This document shows positions 1-11,735 of a stretch of DNA of 64,000 nt, one piece after another. Under the pieces are notes generated by a model. That model worked only from the letters and a program-made list of their open reading frames with translations, was not told the DNA's origin and did no database searches. Each line of letters opens with the position of its first letter. The stretch's first letter is position 1. The translations under genes and the position numbers were made by a program. Origin of the DNA: Nyssa sinensis (lineage: Eukaryota; Streptophyta; Magnoliopsida; Cornales; Nyssaceae); contig CM018032.1 in the NCBI GenBank assembly GCA_008638375.1, forward strand, positions 38,441,355 through 38,505,354, in the 5' to 3' direction.

Positions 1-2
1 AT

Positions 3-104
3 GATGACGAGGAAAGTGATTTTGATGATGACACATTGTTAAAGTATTGTATCGAGAATGAAGAAAATTCAAGTTCAGATGATGATACAGACTCAAATGA
101 ATAA
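3..104 (+). pseudogene. C-terminal tail of an acidic protein, probably the CACTA transposase ORF
   Basis: The frame starting at base 3 is open from the window edge to a TAA at 102-104 and encodes 33 residues rich in Asp, Glu and Ser (it begins DDEESDFDDD). Only the tail is visible, so the family cannot be proven. Its position just upstream of the Transposase_24-like gene, and its acidic C-terminus, fit the end of a TNP2/TNPD-like transposase of the same CACTA element. Confidence 0.4.
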
Positions 105-271
105 TTGTAATACGTGTTACATGTGTTAGTATCAAGTGTAATGGATTTCGGCTTTTATAATGTAATGGATATTCAATTTTATGATGTAATGGGTATTCAT
201 TTTTACTTCGATGAGGATTTTAATTTTTATGATTAAATAGAAACAATTTTATTTGTAAACTTTCTTTGTAG

Positions 272-1352
272 ATGTGGTTGGACCAGGTTCACGTAGGCGC
301 ACGGTTATGCAGGACCCATCGACCTCTTCCCCTTCATCTGCAGGACCGACCAATCTTGCCATAGATGGTATGCATAGTTTCTATTTTTATTAATGATTAT
401 ATAAATATGGTACTAATTATTTCTATTTTATTTATTCTAAAGCTTCGGCCACCGCTCCTAGACATGGGTGTGGTAGGTCGAAGAATCGTAGCTTGCAGGT
501 TCAGATGGAGGCAGCGGGGGGCGCGCGCTTTCGGATTGAGATACCTCCGGGCTTCCTGAAGCCCGTTGGTGGGTGGGCATAGCAGTTCACCACGGAGGTC
601 GGCATCATTTGCTGGCTACGCGCCCCACTCCATATTAGTGACTGTAGTTGGGTCACTGACGCAGAAAGACGGGATATTCATGCGTATATCCTGGTATGTC
701 TTTTATTATTGTGTTTACCTAAATTTTAACATATCTAATGTCGTAATATTTTGACAATGACATGCTTTACAGGAGAAGTTTGACATCGACCTCGACCTGC
801 CTCATGTCGTAAAGGTAGTGGATCGTTACTTAGGAGTCTGTTTCAGGAACTATCGACACAGACTCCACGTGCACTACGAGGCAAAGGTGGCAGCCAGTAG
901 AGAGCCTTGCGATAGACCCTATAGGGGGGTGGCGGTGGAGGATTGGATGTTACTATGCGACCGGTTCGCTAATAATGCATTCCAAGTAAAAATTGTCAAA
1001 ATTAATTTTGTTGTATGATAAATCATTGTCATTTATACTAACCTTCTTTGTTTTGGCCAAGTGTAGGAACTTAGCAAGAAAAATAGTGAGAGTAGAAGCA
1101 AGCAGAAAGTGACCTACTGTGGTGGATCACGATCTTTTGTTAGGTATAGGCATGAGATGGTAAGTTAATACATGTATCAAGTTCTTATTGTATAATCTTT
1201 TCATGAAATTAATCTTCACAAGCTACTGTTTATTTGTTACAGTGAGACTAGGAGACCAGTGCACCACCCAGCCCCATTGAGTTGTGGCACAGGACGTACT
1301 ACAATCATCAGAAGGGTTGGACTAGGCCTGAAGCTCAGCGGTTTTATGTAAG

Positions 1353-1383
<31 letters not shown>

Positions 1384-1764
1384 CCAGTATTACTAATTTA
1401 ATATTAATCTCAAGTTATAAAAGTAGTAACATATATTTATGTGCTTTTATAGGAAGAGATGGTCCAGTAGTGTGCTCAGCCGACTCCTGAGGGTGAGCAT
1501 CCACCGACCGATGACCAGATACAGGAGACTATTTTGGGCAAGAGGCGCGGATATGTGCGTGGCTTAGGGACTAGGATGGAGCCGACAGCATCGTCCTCTA
1601 GCGTCGAGAGCGATGCCAGGTTTCACGCAGCCACCTAGAGAGCTGAGGCAGTTCAACGAGAGAATGCAGAGTTGCAACAAAATAAGACGTCGCTCGAGGA
1701 GCGCTAGGCCCAGCTAGAGGCTTTTGTGCAAACGATGCTCAGCCAGTAGGGAGGCTTTGTTTAA
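272..1764 (+). pseudogene. Transposase_24-like (Ptta/En/Spm) gene of the CACTA element, broken
   Basis: Six exon-like blocks with good splice signals can be placed: 272-367, 443-693, 773-985, 1067-1159, 1243-1347 and 1453-1764. Each intron starts with GT and ends with AG. The conceptual protein contains the signatures of the plant Transposase_24 family: an ELSKKNSESRSKQ block followed by GGSRSF, then a P-I-E-L-W-H block, GWTRPEAQ, and the late GKRRGYVRGLG motif, with a Gln-rich coiled-coil tail. This is the second, regulatory-type protein of CACTA elements, not the catalytic transposase. It is dead: in-frame stops occur in exon 2 (near 580), exon 5 (TGA at the start, then TAG) and at several places in exon 6. 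Most are TAG where Gln (CAG) would be expected. Family assignment is confident; exon limits are by eye. Confidence 0.72.
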
Positions 1765-1867
1765 CCTTGGTAAGTTTTTAAAATTATTTACTTTGGTGGA
1801 TTTATTATTTATAGAAAATGTTACGTAAAAATAAAAAATTATAGTTGCATGAACTTATTTAATTTCA

Positions 1868-2928
1868 TCGGTTCGAATGACCGTTAAAAACTTTTGCAAG
1901 TTTCTACTCCAAAAAGACCCATTTTTGGGGTTTTGACGGACCAAAACACCGGATACCAACCTACCAACCCCGAAACCTCATCACACACCTCCCAAATGAT
2001 AAAATAAACTTGCACAAAGTTACACCACTCGGTTCGGATGCCCGGTCTGAAACTTTTGTAAGTTTCTGCTCCAAAATGGCCTATTTTGGAGTTTTGACAG
2101 ACCAGAACACTGGATACCGGCCTACTGACCCCGAAACCCCATCACACACCTCCCAAATGATAAAATACACTTGCACGAAGTTACGCCACTCGGTTCAGAT
2201 GCCCGGTCTGAAACTTTTGCAAGTTTCTGCTCCAAAAATGCCCATTTTGGGGTTTTGACGGACCAAAACATCGGATACTGACCTACTAACCCCGAAACCC
2301 CATCACACACCTCCCAAATGATAAAATAGACTTGTACGAACTTACGCCACTTGGTTCGGATGCCCGGTCTGAAACTTTTACAAGTTTCTGCTCCAAAAAG
2401 ACCTATTTTGGGATTTTGAAGGACCAAATCACCGGATATCGGCCTAACTACCCCGAAACCCCATTACACACCTTAGAAATGATAAAATAGACTTGCACGA
2501 ACTTACGACACTCGGTTCAGATTACTAGTTTGAAACTTTTACAACTTTCGGTTCCAAAAAGGTCCATTTTGGGGTTTTGACGGACCACAACACCGGATAT
2601 CGACTAACTACCGTGAAACCCTATCACACACCTCAGAAATGATAAAATAGACTTGCACGAACTTACGAAACTCGATTCAGATCACCGGTCTGAAACTTTT
2701 GCAAGTTTCTACTCCAAAAGGGCCCATTTTGGGGTTTTGATAGACCAAAACACCGGATATCAGCCTAACTACCATGAAACCCCATCACACACCACAAAAA
2801 ATGATAAAATAGACTTGCATGAACTTACGGTACTCAGTTCGGATCACCAGTTTGAAACTTATGCAAGTTTCTGCTCCAAAAGGCCTATTTTCGGGTTTCA
2901 ATGGACCAAAACATTGGATATCGGCCTA
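1868..2928. repeat. 161-bp tandem repeat array of the CACTA element, first part
   Basis: Six to seven diverged copies of a unit containing CACACACCTCCCAAATGATA and a gtttctgctccaaaa segment. The AAATGAT landmark recurs at about 1991, 2152, 2313, 2474, 2634 and 2795, so the period is 160-161 bp. Open frames across it (for example at 2010 and 2653) are products of the repeat, not genes. The array is cut at 2928 by the LTR insertion and resumes at 16690. Confidence 0.93.
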
Positions 2929-4587
2929 TGTCACGACCTGAGACCCACCCTATGCGAATCTCGTGTCGCGCACCCGATCTGACGCTGCTTGTCGAACGAA
3001 GGGTCTCAACTTACTACACAATCAGTGCTACTAACATGCAACAACTAAATAGCAGAAGACTTAAATAAATAAATAAAAGTTGCATGTGATACATAAGGTG
3101 TTCTCAAAATGTGGAATACAAAATTTCTTAATACAATTGTTCATCCCCAAGACGTGAATAACATGGGAGAGCTACAAGACTGTCTGTACTAAGTATTACA
3201 TTATAAATTCAAAAGAAATGTTCACCTCTAGTTATCAAGCTCTATTATCTGTTCTCGATCTCTGTGCCTGAAATAGTCAAAAAGTAGTATCTATTCTGAG
3301 CTATGAAAACTTAGTAAGTAATACTCATTTACTTTGCCATGTGTACAGGTGTATATAAAGATGTTAGCCAGTCAATGAATATATAGCTCAATATCAAATG
3401 ATAGAAGTCAAATGATAGGGAAATGAAATCTCTTCTGCTGACAATATTATACTGCTACAGTCATGAGCTGTCTCAAGTATAAATTGTATACTCTCAATAA
3501 AAAGCTATGAAATCTCATGATCATTCATAATGAAATAATATGATCAAGCTATGAAAATCAATAATAGATACTGATAACAACAAATGTGGATGCACTTTAA
3601 CTTAGGGCCTGGCATACCCCTTAAGATCATTTTGTTCCTTTTTTCCTCGATCTCTCATCCAAGCACTAACCCTTCGGTTCAATACTCGCCTCGCAGATCC
3701 CACTTTAGCTGCCATTTTAATTGCCACTTTTGATTCCATTTCCTCGACCCGTAGGTCTAGTAAGTATCAGATGGAGTTTGTGACTGAGCACAAATCCAGC
3801 TACAATATAATATATCGAGATCATGCTAAATCTCATAAACAGTAAATGCAATAACACTATCTAAGCAGCGAAATGAAACTGTTGCCTTAACAGGCCAATG
3901 TAAGCTGGGCTGCTGAGATCATAAGTCTTGCCCCTTGAGGCCTATGTACAGAGCATACAGAAATCATGATCAATATATATATATATATATAACAGTCAAT
4001 CAATACTTTCCACAGAATAGAGCAATATCAATGTGGACTCAATAATTGTTCTGGCATGTATGGAGTACAATAGATAATATAAGAAAAACTGTTGACCTGG
4101 CTTGGGAATGTAACACATGCAGAGATCATACATTTACTTACCTTTTAAACCGTTTCCGTTCTTTCACAATAAAATTAATTCACTATTCCTTCCTCTCCGA
4201 AATCCCTATTCATCAATAGATAGTATATATCTCAGTTTACCTTTTTATAATTTATGCTATTCATAAAATTTTATGCCTCTTTACTATTAGTTTCTCTTTT
4301 ACTAAAATAGACTCTACCATTGAGTCCGGAACGTCAAAAAAAGTCGATTTAGGCTTTCGCGGAATTCAATTTGGACATCTATGCTAAAAAGGGCAAAATG
4401 GTCATTTTATACTTTTACGGGTCTTTTATTTTTTGGGACCTCGTCTCGTGACACGGACCTCACCATTGGTCTTAGGAGGTCCAAGATAGTCAAAATACAC
4501 TAATAATTTGTCTAATTTGGACTTCGGGCCATTTCGCTATATTTAATTTAATTTTTTTATTTTATTTTATTTAATACAATTTATGTA

Positions 4588-4613
4588 TAATATATATATA
4601 TATATATATATAT
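4588..4613. repeat. (TA)n tract at the left pararetrovirus junction
   Basis: A TA-dinucleotide run directly precedes the first viral codons (CAGGGCCTT at 4614). The LTR copy at 39423-42843 has an uninterrupted (TA)n tract at the homologous place (about 40893-40930), flanked by the same sequence in reverse complement. The virus therefore entered at a pre-existing TA microsatellite. Confidence 0.8.
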
Positions 4614-7600
4614 CAGGGCCTTTCAATTAACAGACTTCCCCAGCCTCAAGTTAGATACAGTAGACCCAGTCCTCCAGATCTCCATGTTGAGAATTACAGT
4701 CAATTTTTTGTTCAATTTGATCGCCTCTATAAATGGAATATAGATGGCCATTCAGAGCAAAAAATTCTCAACAAACTCAATCACATGGCTATGATCGCCA
4801 ATTTCTACATCGAGAAGAATAGTACTCCTCAAAATGATGTAGTCAAACTCCTAGTCTTAGGTTTCACAAGAAAACTTCTCACTTGGTGGGAAAAACACCT
4901 CAGTCAGGAAACCCGAGAATCCATCCTTCACGCCGTAAAACGTGATCCAGAAGGAAACCCAGTATTTGATGAAACTATAGGTAGGTCAGAGCCTGATGGT
5001 GTCAATACCCTTATCTATACCATCACCAAACACTTCATAGGAACTCCTAGTCATGTTACCGCTAGGATCCATGATCAGCTAAGTAACCTTAAATGTCCAA
5101 CCCTCAACGATTTCGAGTGGTATGCAGAAATCTTCTGCTCCAAAGTCATGCTCAGAGATGACAGCGACTCACCATTCTGGAAAGAAAAGTTTATCAATGG
5201 CCTCCCTAGTCTTTTTGCCCATAAGATTAGAGAAGTCCTTAGTCAGAACATTGGAGCCATAGACTATCCTAGTCTCACCTACGGTGATATGATTTGCATA
5301 GTTCGCAAAGAAAGAATGCGGATGTGCATTGATATGAAAATTAGTAACCAAGCATCTAGGAACAAGAAACGTGCCAAATACGAGTTAGGCAACTTCTGTG
5401 TTCAGTACGGCTTACCCTCAGTTGCTCCTTCCAAACGACGATCTAGGTATCAACATCCACACCAGGATCAATCTCCTAGAAATCATTATCGTCGTCACCA
5501 CAGAAGTCACAAACAGAGGAAGATTCACCACCAAGGAAAATCCAGTAAATCCTCAAAAACCCGTGACTATCATAAATTCAATAGTAAAAAGAAATCTTTT
5601 ACCAGTAAGAACACTTCTCGCAAAGCTACATCTTCTGATGCTTGCTTCAAGTGTGAAAAGAAAGGTCATTTCAGATCCGACTGTAAAGTAAAACAGTTAA
5701 TCAATGCCATTCAAGGCAATCCAGATAGCAAACAAGAATTGTTTAGGATCTTAGAACTCAGAAATTCAGATAGTGAGCCTTCTGATTCTTTATCCTATAA
5801 TACAACAGATAATGAAAATGATATAGATTAGCTAGACCAGTCTTTTGATTCAGAACTTTCATATCACACAGATAGTCCTCCAGTTAAGATAGGATGCTCA
5901 AACGGTTGCAATCGCAATTGTTGTAAAACAGTTAATGTTCTTACCAAACAGGAAGATCTTCTATTAGAATTAATCAATAATATAGAAGACCCTATTAAGA
6001 AATCCTAGTACTTGAATCAAAGTCTTAGCGTTCTAGGTAATTAACCTAGTAAGTCTTATTCATCTATCCCTTCTAGTCCTTCGATTCAAGTTAACAAAAT
6101 CTTTGATAGGTTTTCAGCACCCAAACCTGTAACCATCCAAGATTTACAACAAGAAGTAAACCAAACCAAGAAAGACATTTCTAGGTTAAAATAGTTAGTT
6201 AACAATATAGGTCTCAAACATGATTTTATAGAACAGAAAATTGACAGTCATCTTCTCCCTCATCCTTCCACTTATGAAGTTGAATCAACGGATGATATCG
6301 ACATCAATCCTTTCTCTAACCTTCCTTCTACCAATCAGTCTACTCCTTTTGAATAGAATGAATTTCTGAATGCAATCACCAAGATTGATTTTTAGAAATG
6401 GAGATGTCCAGTAAAGATCATAGTATGCGATGAATATGAGTTTGAGACAATTGCTCTAATTGATTCAGGCGCAGATCTAAACTACATCCAAGAAGGTCTC
6501 ATCCCTACCAAATACTTTAAGAAAACCATAGAACGTCTCAAATCATCAAATGGTAGTAAGATGAACATTCAGTACAAATTATCCAACACCCATGTGTGTC
6601 AGGATAAGGTTTACTTCAAAACCCCATTTGTCCTAGTCAAGAACATGTTTGATAAGGTTATCTTAGGAAACCCTTTCATGTGTCTCTTGTACCCCTTCAC
6701 CACAAAAAGCCAGGGTATAATAACCTGACCATTCAGTCAAACAGTTAGATTTAAGTTTATTCGAAATCCTCAGGAACGAGAAATCAACTCTCTCTAGGAT
6801 CTTTCTATTAAATGCTCAGTTAGTCTTCTCTCTAAGAAGAAATCCCAAGTCAATTTCCTCTTAGCAGAAATCCGGTATAAAAAAGTAGAACAACAACTTC
6901 TCAATCCCTCTCTTCAGTTAAAGATCAGTCAATTTGAGTCTTTACTCAAAATAGAAGTTTGTTCTGATCTCCCCACAGCATTTTGGCATAGGAAACATCA
7001 CATTGTCCATCTTCCTTATGTCAAAAATTTCAGTGAAAAAAACATACCCACTAAAGCTAGACCAATCTAGATGAGTTAAGCCTTAATGGAACTATGTTAG
7101 TTAGAAATCAACTAGTTGCTTAGTAAGCATATCATTCGTCCTTCCAAATCACCCTGGTCATGTTCTGCCTTCTATGTCAATAAGAATGCAGAGATAGAAC
7201 GTGGTGTTCCCCAGTTAGTCATCAATTACAAACCCTTGAACAAAGTCTTAGAATGGATTAGGTATCCTATTCCAAACAAGAAAGACTTAGTTAATAGGTT
7301 CCACAAAGCAGTAATTTTTAGTAAGTTCGATCTGAAATCAGGATGTTGGCAAATCCAGATTCATGAGTCAAATAGATACAAAATCGAATTCACAACCCCC
7401 TTTGGTCATTACGAATGGAATGCAATGCCCTTTGGTCTCAAGAATGCACCCAGTGAGTTTCAGAATGTCATGAACGACATTTTCAATCCTTTTTCTAGTC
7501 ACATCATAGTTTATATAGATGATGTCCTCATCTATTCAGATTCCATTGATCAGCATTGGAAACATTTGTAGTCGTTTCTCAATCTTATCAAAAGAAATGG

Positions 7601-8312
7601 TTTAGTTTTTTCAGCCAGAAAGCTCAAGTTATTCCAAACTTCCGTTAGATTCTTAGGTTTTGATATCTCCTATGGACAAATCAAACCTATTTAGCGATCT
7701 ATTCAGTTTGCCGATAAGTTTCCTGACCAGATTCTTGACAAAACTCAATTGCAGCGCTTTTTAGGATCTTTAAATTATATTTCAGACTTTTATCCTAACT
7801 TGCGTTCTCAATATAAGCTTATTTTCAATCGTCTTCGCAGTAAGCCCTCCCCATGGACTCCTGCTCATATAGAAATTGTCCAAAAAGTTAAGTAGTATGT
7901 CAAGACTCTCCCTTGTCTTGGTATACCTTCTCCCTCTGCTTTCAAGATAGTTCAGATAAATGCCTCCGATATTGGCTATGGTGGCATTCTTAGTCAGCGT
8001 TTAGTTCCAGATTCTCCTAAACAGATAGTCTGTTTCCATTCTGGAATCTGGAACTCTACTCAGTTAAACTATAGTACTATTAAAAAACAAATTTTAGCAC
8101 TTGTTTTGTGCATCAATAAATTTCAGTCAGATTTACTAAACCAACCGTTTTTAGTCAAAATTGATTGTCAAAGTGCCAAGCATATTTTGGAAAAAGATGT
8201 TAAAAACATTGCATCTAAACAAATTTTTGCACGATGGCAGGCCATTCTTTCAGTTTTTGATTTTATTATCCAGTATATCCCAACAACAGTATCCCTGACT
8301 TCTAACTCGTGA
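4614..8312 (+). pseudogene. Endogenous caulimovirid polyprotein, plus copy: coat protein, protease, RT, RNase H
   Basis: One reading frame runs the whole length, broken only by about 15 nonsense codons (12 of them TAG) until a 1-base deletion near 8297. In order: a coat-protein-like region with a basic stretch and a CCHC zinc knuckle (C at 5643, 5652 and 5682, H at 5667; C-X2-C-X4-H-X4-C); a Cys-rich linker; an aspartic protease with DSGAD at 6462; a reverse transcriptase with YIDD at 7512-7523; and RNase H. The RT most resembles Caulimoviridae rather than Ty3/Gypsy (for example the YPIPNKKDL and FGHYEWNAMPFGL segments). The 5' part of the polyprotein (movement protein) is missing and the left edge is a (TA)n tract. 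One long polyprotein followed by a second ORF suggests a florendovirus-like genus, which is an inference. The copy is defective. Confidence 0.92.
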
Positions 8313-9706
8313 ATTTTTGCAACCCAAAAATGAAAGGGAGGAAAGACAAGCAGCAGCTAACTCCCTTCTCAAACAGAAAACCCACAGTTAGCCCAAGTGC
8401 TTTGGCCCTTCGAGCCCCTGCACTAATTCAATCAGCTCATCCTTCACCTCAAGGCAACCGCTTTGCTATCCTCGGAAGCCCCATCTGACCCAATTATAGT
8501 TTGCCTTCCCCCAGCACAAGACCTTTGAGTCCACCTAGTTATAGGTCAGCCTTAGCTACCATTCCCCCCAGTCCTTATGAGATAACAGACCCTTTTGATC
8601 CCTCCAAGGAACAAAAGATTGTCCCAGTATGACCCCTAGTTAGAACTCCTTCTTCTTCCTATTTCAAAAAGTCTTACTCAGTAAACATCTTCTTCAGAGA
8701 GCCCCACAAGAGCCATATTTCTGATCCATGGACTCGTGCCATTTCCTACTTCCCTTTAGGATGCCATTTCATTCCTAGTCATCCTTCCAAGTCAGTCAAA
8801 TGGTATAAGGCCATTCTTCTTCATTCCGGCTCAGTAAGGTTTGAAGAAATCCCCAGTAAGCAGGATCCCAATCAGATCCTCTACAATAAGTTTGTTATAG
8901 TTAATTTTATTTCAGAAAAGTCTTGGGGACCTCACCCTTCCTAGTTAAGAGATCTTCCCAACTCTTCAATGTAGTATTCCTATTACGACTACATTAAAGC
9001 TTTCAGTAAGTCCCTCTTTCTTTAAAACTAGTCCAACGATCATTCATGGTTCCTCATGTTTGATCTTAAATTCAAAAGACAGATTCCCAGTTGGTTCAGT
9101 GAATGGTGGAGAAAATCTGGAATTGTTCCAGAAATACTTCCATCAGCACTACAGACAGCCCTTCAGTATTTTGCAATAGTTTACCCCACAGACTAGCATA
9201 CAGCACAGTTCCCTATCATTCTCCTTATGTCCAGCAAATACAGAATCCCATGGATACTGAAGTGGAATTATGCTATTAATAATAATATAATAATAAGAGA
9301 ATTTCCAGTTAAATAGTGGGACAAACTTAATTATGATAGGTTCATCACCTTCATCAACAAGGATTACCTACCACTAGTTCAGCAATCAGCAAATCAGCCC
9401 ATTGCACACAAGACTAGATCCACCTCCAGTATGGATCTATCCCTATTACAAGGACAATCCAAAGAAGAGCTAAAAGAACTAGCTCGTCAACTCATGATAC
9501 ATGTCTCACAGATGGGAGATGATCCCAAGATTCCGTCAGATGCAGAATCCAGTCAGCCTCCTTATCCTTACCAACTAGGAGAGGAACATTTCAGCCAAGA
9601 TCCCTATGCATCTGTATGTTTTTCTTATGGAAGGTTCTACCTCCTCTCCCAGCATGCATTAGTATGTTTTTCTTCCCTTCTCCATCACCATGACTCCTTT
9701 CAGTAG
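8306..9706 (+). pseudogene. Endogenous caulimovirid downstream ORF2, plus copy, broken
   Basis: This follows the RNase H directly and encodes a protein that is Pro/Ser-rich at its N-terminus. It then has a Trp/Phe-rich middle part (SWFSEWWRKSG near 9085-9120) and a C-terminal section with KEELKELARQLM (near 9462). The minus copy carries the same protein at 10384-11735, so it is part of the viral unit. In-frame stops are scattered through it. After the residues DPYA (near 9610) the sequence jumps to material that in the minus copy lies beyond the viral intergenic region, so about 0.6 kb including the promoter is missing here. I do not know the function. Its position matches the second ORF of florendovirus-type genomes. 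Confidence 0.75.
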
Positions 9707-9736
9707 AGTCTATTTTCTTTTCCCAATAGCTTCCAT

Positions 9737-9815
9737 CCCCACTGGCTTAGTCAGTCCCGTTATGGTATTAGAGCAGAGCTCTGATACCATATGGGGACTG
9801 GCCGAGCCAGTGGGG
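9737..9815. repeat. Tail-to-tail viral junction: inverted primer-binding sites
   Basis: A near-perfect inverted repeat with arms of about 38 bp (CCCCACTGGC... at 9737 and ...GCCAGTGGGG ending 9815). The centre holds TGGTATTAGAGC (9763-9774) on the plus strand and TGGTATCAGAGC on the minus strand (9778-9789). TGGTATCAGAGC is the initiator tRNA-Met complement that marks the minus-strand origin, and conventional position 1, of caulimovirid genomes. The two copies therefore meet at their genome ends. Confidence 0.88.
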
Positions 9816-10383
9816 CAGAAGCAGGGAAATAAATTAAAACTGTGCAAATGCAAGGGGAGGAGGTAGAACCTTCCATATGGGGAATGGGAAGATAATGCTA
9901 AATTAATTGTTTAAAACTGAAAAATGAATTATATTAACTGAAAAAAAATTACAACTTACAGTAGGCTTTAAAGGCCTGGCTTATTGAAAGAGAAGGGGGA
10001 AGAGGAAAGCTAACTGATACATTATTGAATTTAGAGACATAATAAAAATCTCTCTTTCTGAATTCACTCAAGTATATTACAAATGATTTAAGCTCTAGTG
10101 AAGCTCTCTGAATGCTGAAGATGAGAGTCCAATATATAAAAGATGAAAGGCTTTGAATGCTTGCTAGATTGACGGGATTTACTACGGGAATCCCGGAGGT
10201 AAAAAAGCTTTAACAGAGTGAAAGTAGCCGCATACTGGCGGTCTTTTGATCTGGCGGTTACTGTTTATGAATAGTGCTGACTTTTTACTGTTCATGAATA
10301 GTACCTTGTCTGTCACGAGAATACTGTTCATGAATAATGTTGGCTGATAATTGTTGCTTACTGACTGATGCTTTTGGATTTTA
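9816..10383 (-). promoter_or_regulatory. Caulimovirid intergenic region with putative viral promoter (minus copy)
   Basis: This is non-coding sequence between the end of ORF2 (stop at 10384-10386) and the primer-binding site. On the minus strand a TATA-type box TTTATATATT lies at 10131-10140. Upstream of it are three copies of a near-palindromic 16-mer resembling ACTGTTCATGAATAGT (10260-10275, 10287-10302, 10323-10338) and a small palindrome ACGGGAATCCCG near 10187. Caulimovirids drive their pregenomic RNA from this position. The plus copy lacks the region. Activity is not shown by sequence alone. Confidence 0.6.
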
Positions 10384-11735
10384 CTAAATTAATTGATAAG
10401 GATCAAAGTCATTGTCCAAAGCATAGGGATCTTGGCTGAAATGTTCCTCTCCTAGTTGGTAAGGATAAGAAGGCTAACTGGATTCTACATCTGACTGAGT
10501 CTCGAGATCATCTCCCATCTGTGAGACATGTATCATGAGCTGACGAGCTAGTTCTTTTAGCTCTTTTTTGGATTATCCTTGCAATAGGGATGGATCCATA
10601 CTGGAGGTGGATCTAGTCCTGTGTGTAATGGGCTGATTTGCTGATTGCTGAACTGGTGGTGGATAATCCTTATTGATAAAGGTGATGAACCTATCATAAT
10701 TAAGTTTGTCCCACCATTTAACTAAAAATTCTCTTATTATTATATTTTTATTAATAGCATGATTCCATTTCATTATCCATGGGATTATATATTTGTTGGC
10801 CATAAAAAGAATGATAGGGAACTGTGCTGTATGCTGGTCTATGGGGTAAACTGTTGCAAAATACTAAAGGACTGTCTGTAGTGCTGATGGAAGTATTTCT
10901 GAAACAATTCCAAATTTTCTCCACCATTCACTGAACCAACTAGGAATATGTCCTTTGAATTTATGATCAAACATGAGGAACCATGAATGATCGTTGGACT
11001 GGTTTTGAAAAAAGAGGGACTTGCTGAAAGCTTCAATGTAGTCATAATAGGAATACTGCATTGAAAAGTTAGGAAGATCTCTTAACTGGGAAGGGTGATA
11101 TCCCCACGACTTTTCTGAAATAAAATTAACTATAACAAACTTATTGTAGAGGATCTGACTGGGATCCTGCTTACTGGGGATTTCTTCAGACCTTATTGAG
11201 CCGGAATGAAGAAGAATGGCCTTATACCATTTGACTGACTTGGAAGGATGACTAAAAATGAAATGCCATCCTGGAGGGAAGTAGGAAATGGCAAGAGTCC
11301 ATGGATCAGAAATATGGCTCTTGTGGGTCTCTCTGAAGAAGATGTTTACTAAGTAAGACTTTTTGAAATAGGGGGAAGAATGAGTTCTAACTGGGGGTCT
11401 TACTGGGAAAATCTTTTATTCCTTTAAGGGATAAAAAAAGGTCTGTTATCTCATAAAGACTGGGGGGAATGGTAGCTAAGGCTGACCTATAACTAGGTTG
11501 ACTCAAAGGTCCTGTGCTGGGGGAAGGCAAACTGTAATTGGGTCGGATGGGGCTTCCGAGGATAGCAAAGCGGTTGCCCTGAGGTAAAGGATGAGCTGAC
11601 TGAATTGGTGCAGGGGCTCGAAGGGCCAAAGCACTTGGGCTAACTGTGGGTTTTCTGTTTGAGGAGGGAGTTAGCTGCTGTTTATCTTTCCTCCCGCTCA
11701 TTTTTGGGCTGCAAAAATTCACGAGTTAGAAAGTC
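10384..11735 (-). pseudogene. Endogenous caulimovirid ORF2, minus copy, broken
   Basis: This is the minus-strand counterpart of 8306-9706. The N-terminal part (11387-11722) is a Pro/Ser-rich stretch following CNPKMSGRKD-like residues. The middle part (10839-11061) holds the Trp-rich block, and the C-terminal part covers 10384-10803. It retains the natural C-terminus, which the plus copy lost. Stops and small shifts split it into several frames; one is a TAA replacing Gln near 10573. Function unknown. Confidence 0.75.

Noticed and set aside
4785..8312. Functional virus or active retroelement
   Set aside because: Many nonsense codons, a deletion shift, missing segments in both copies; it is a fossil.
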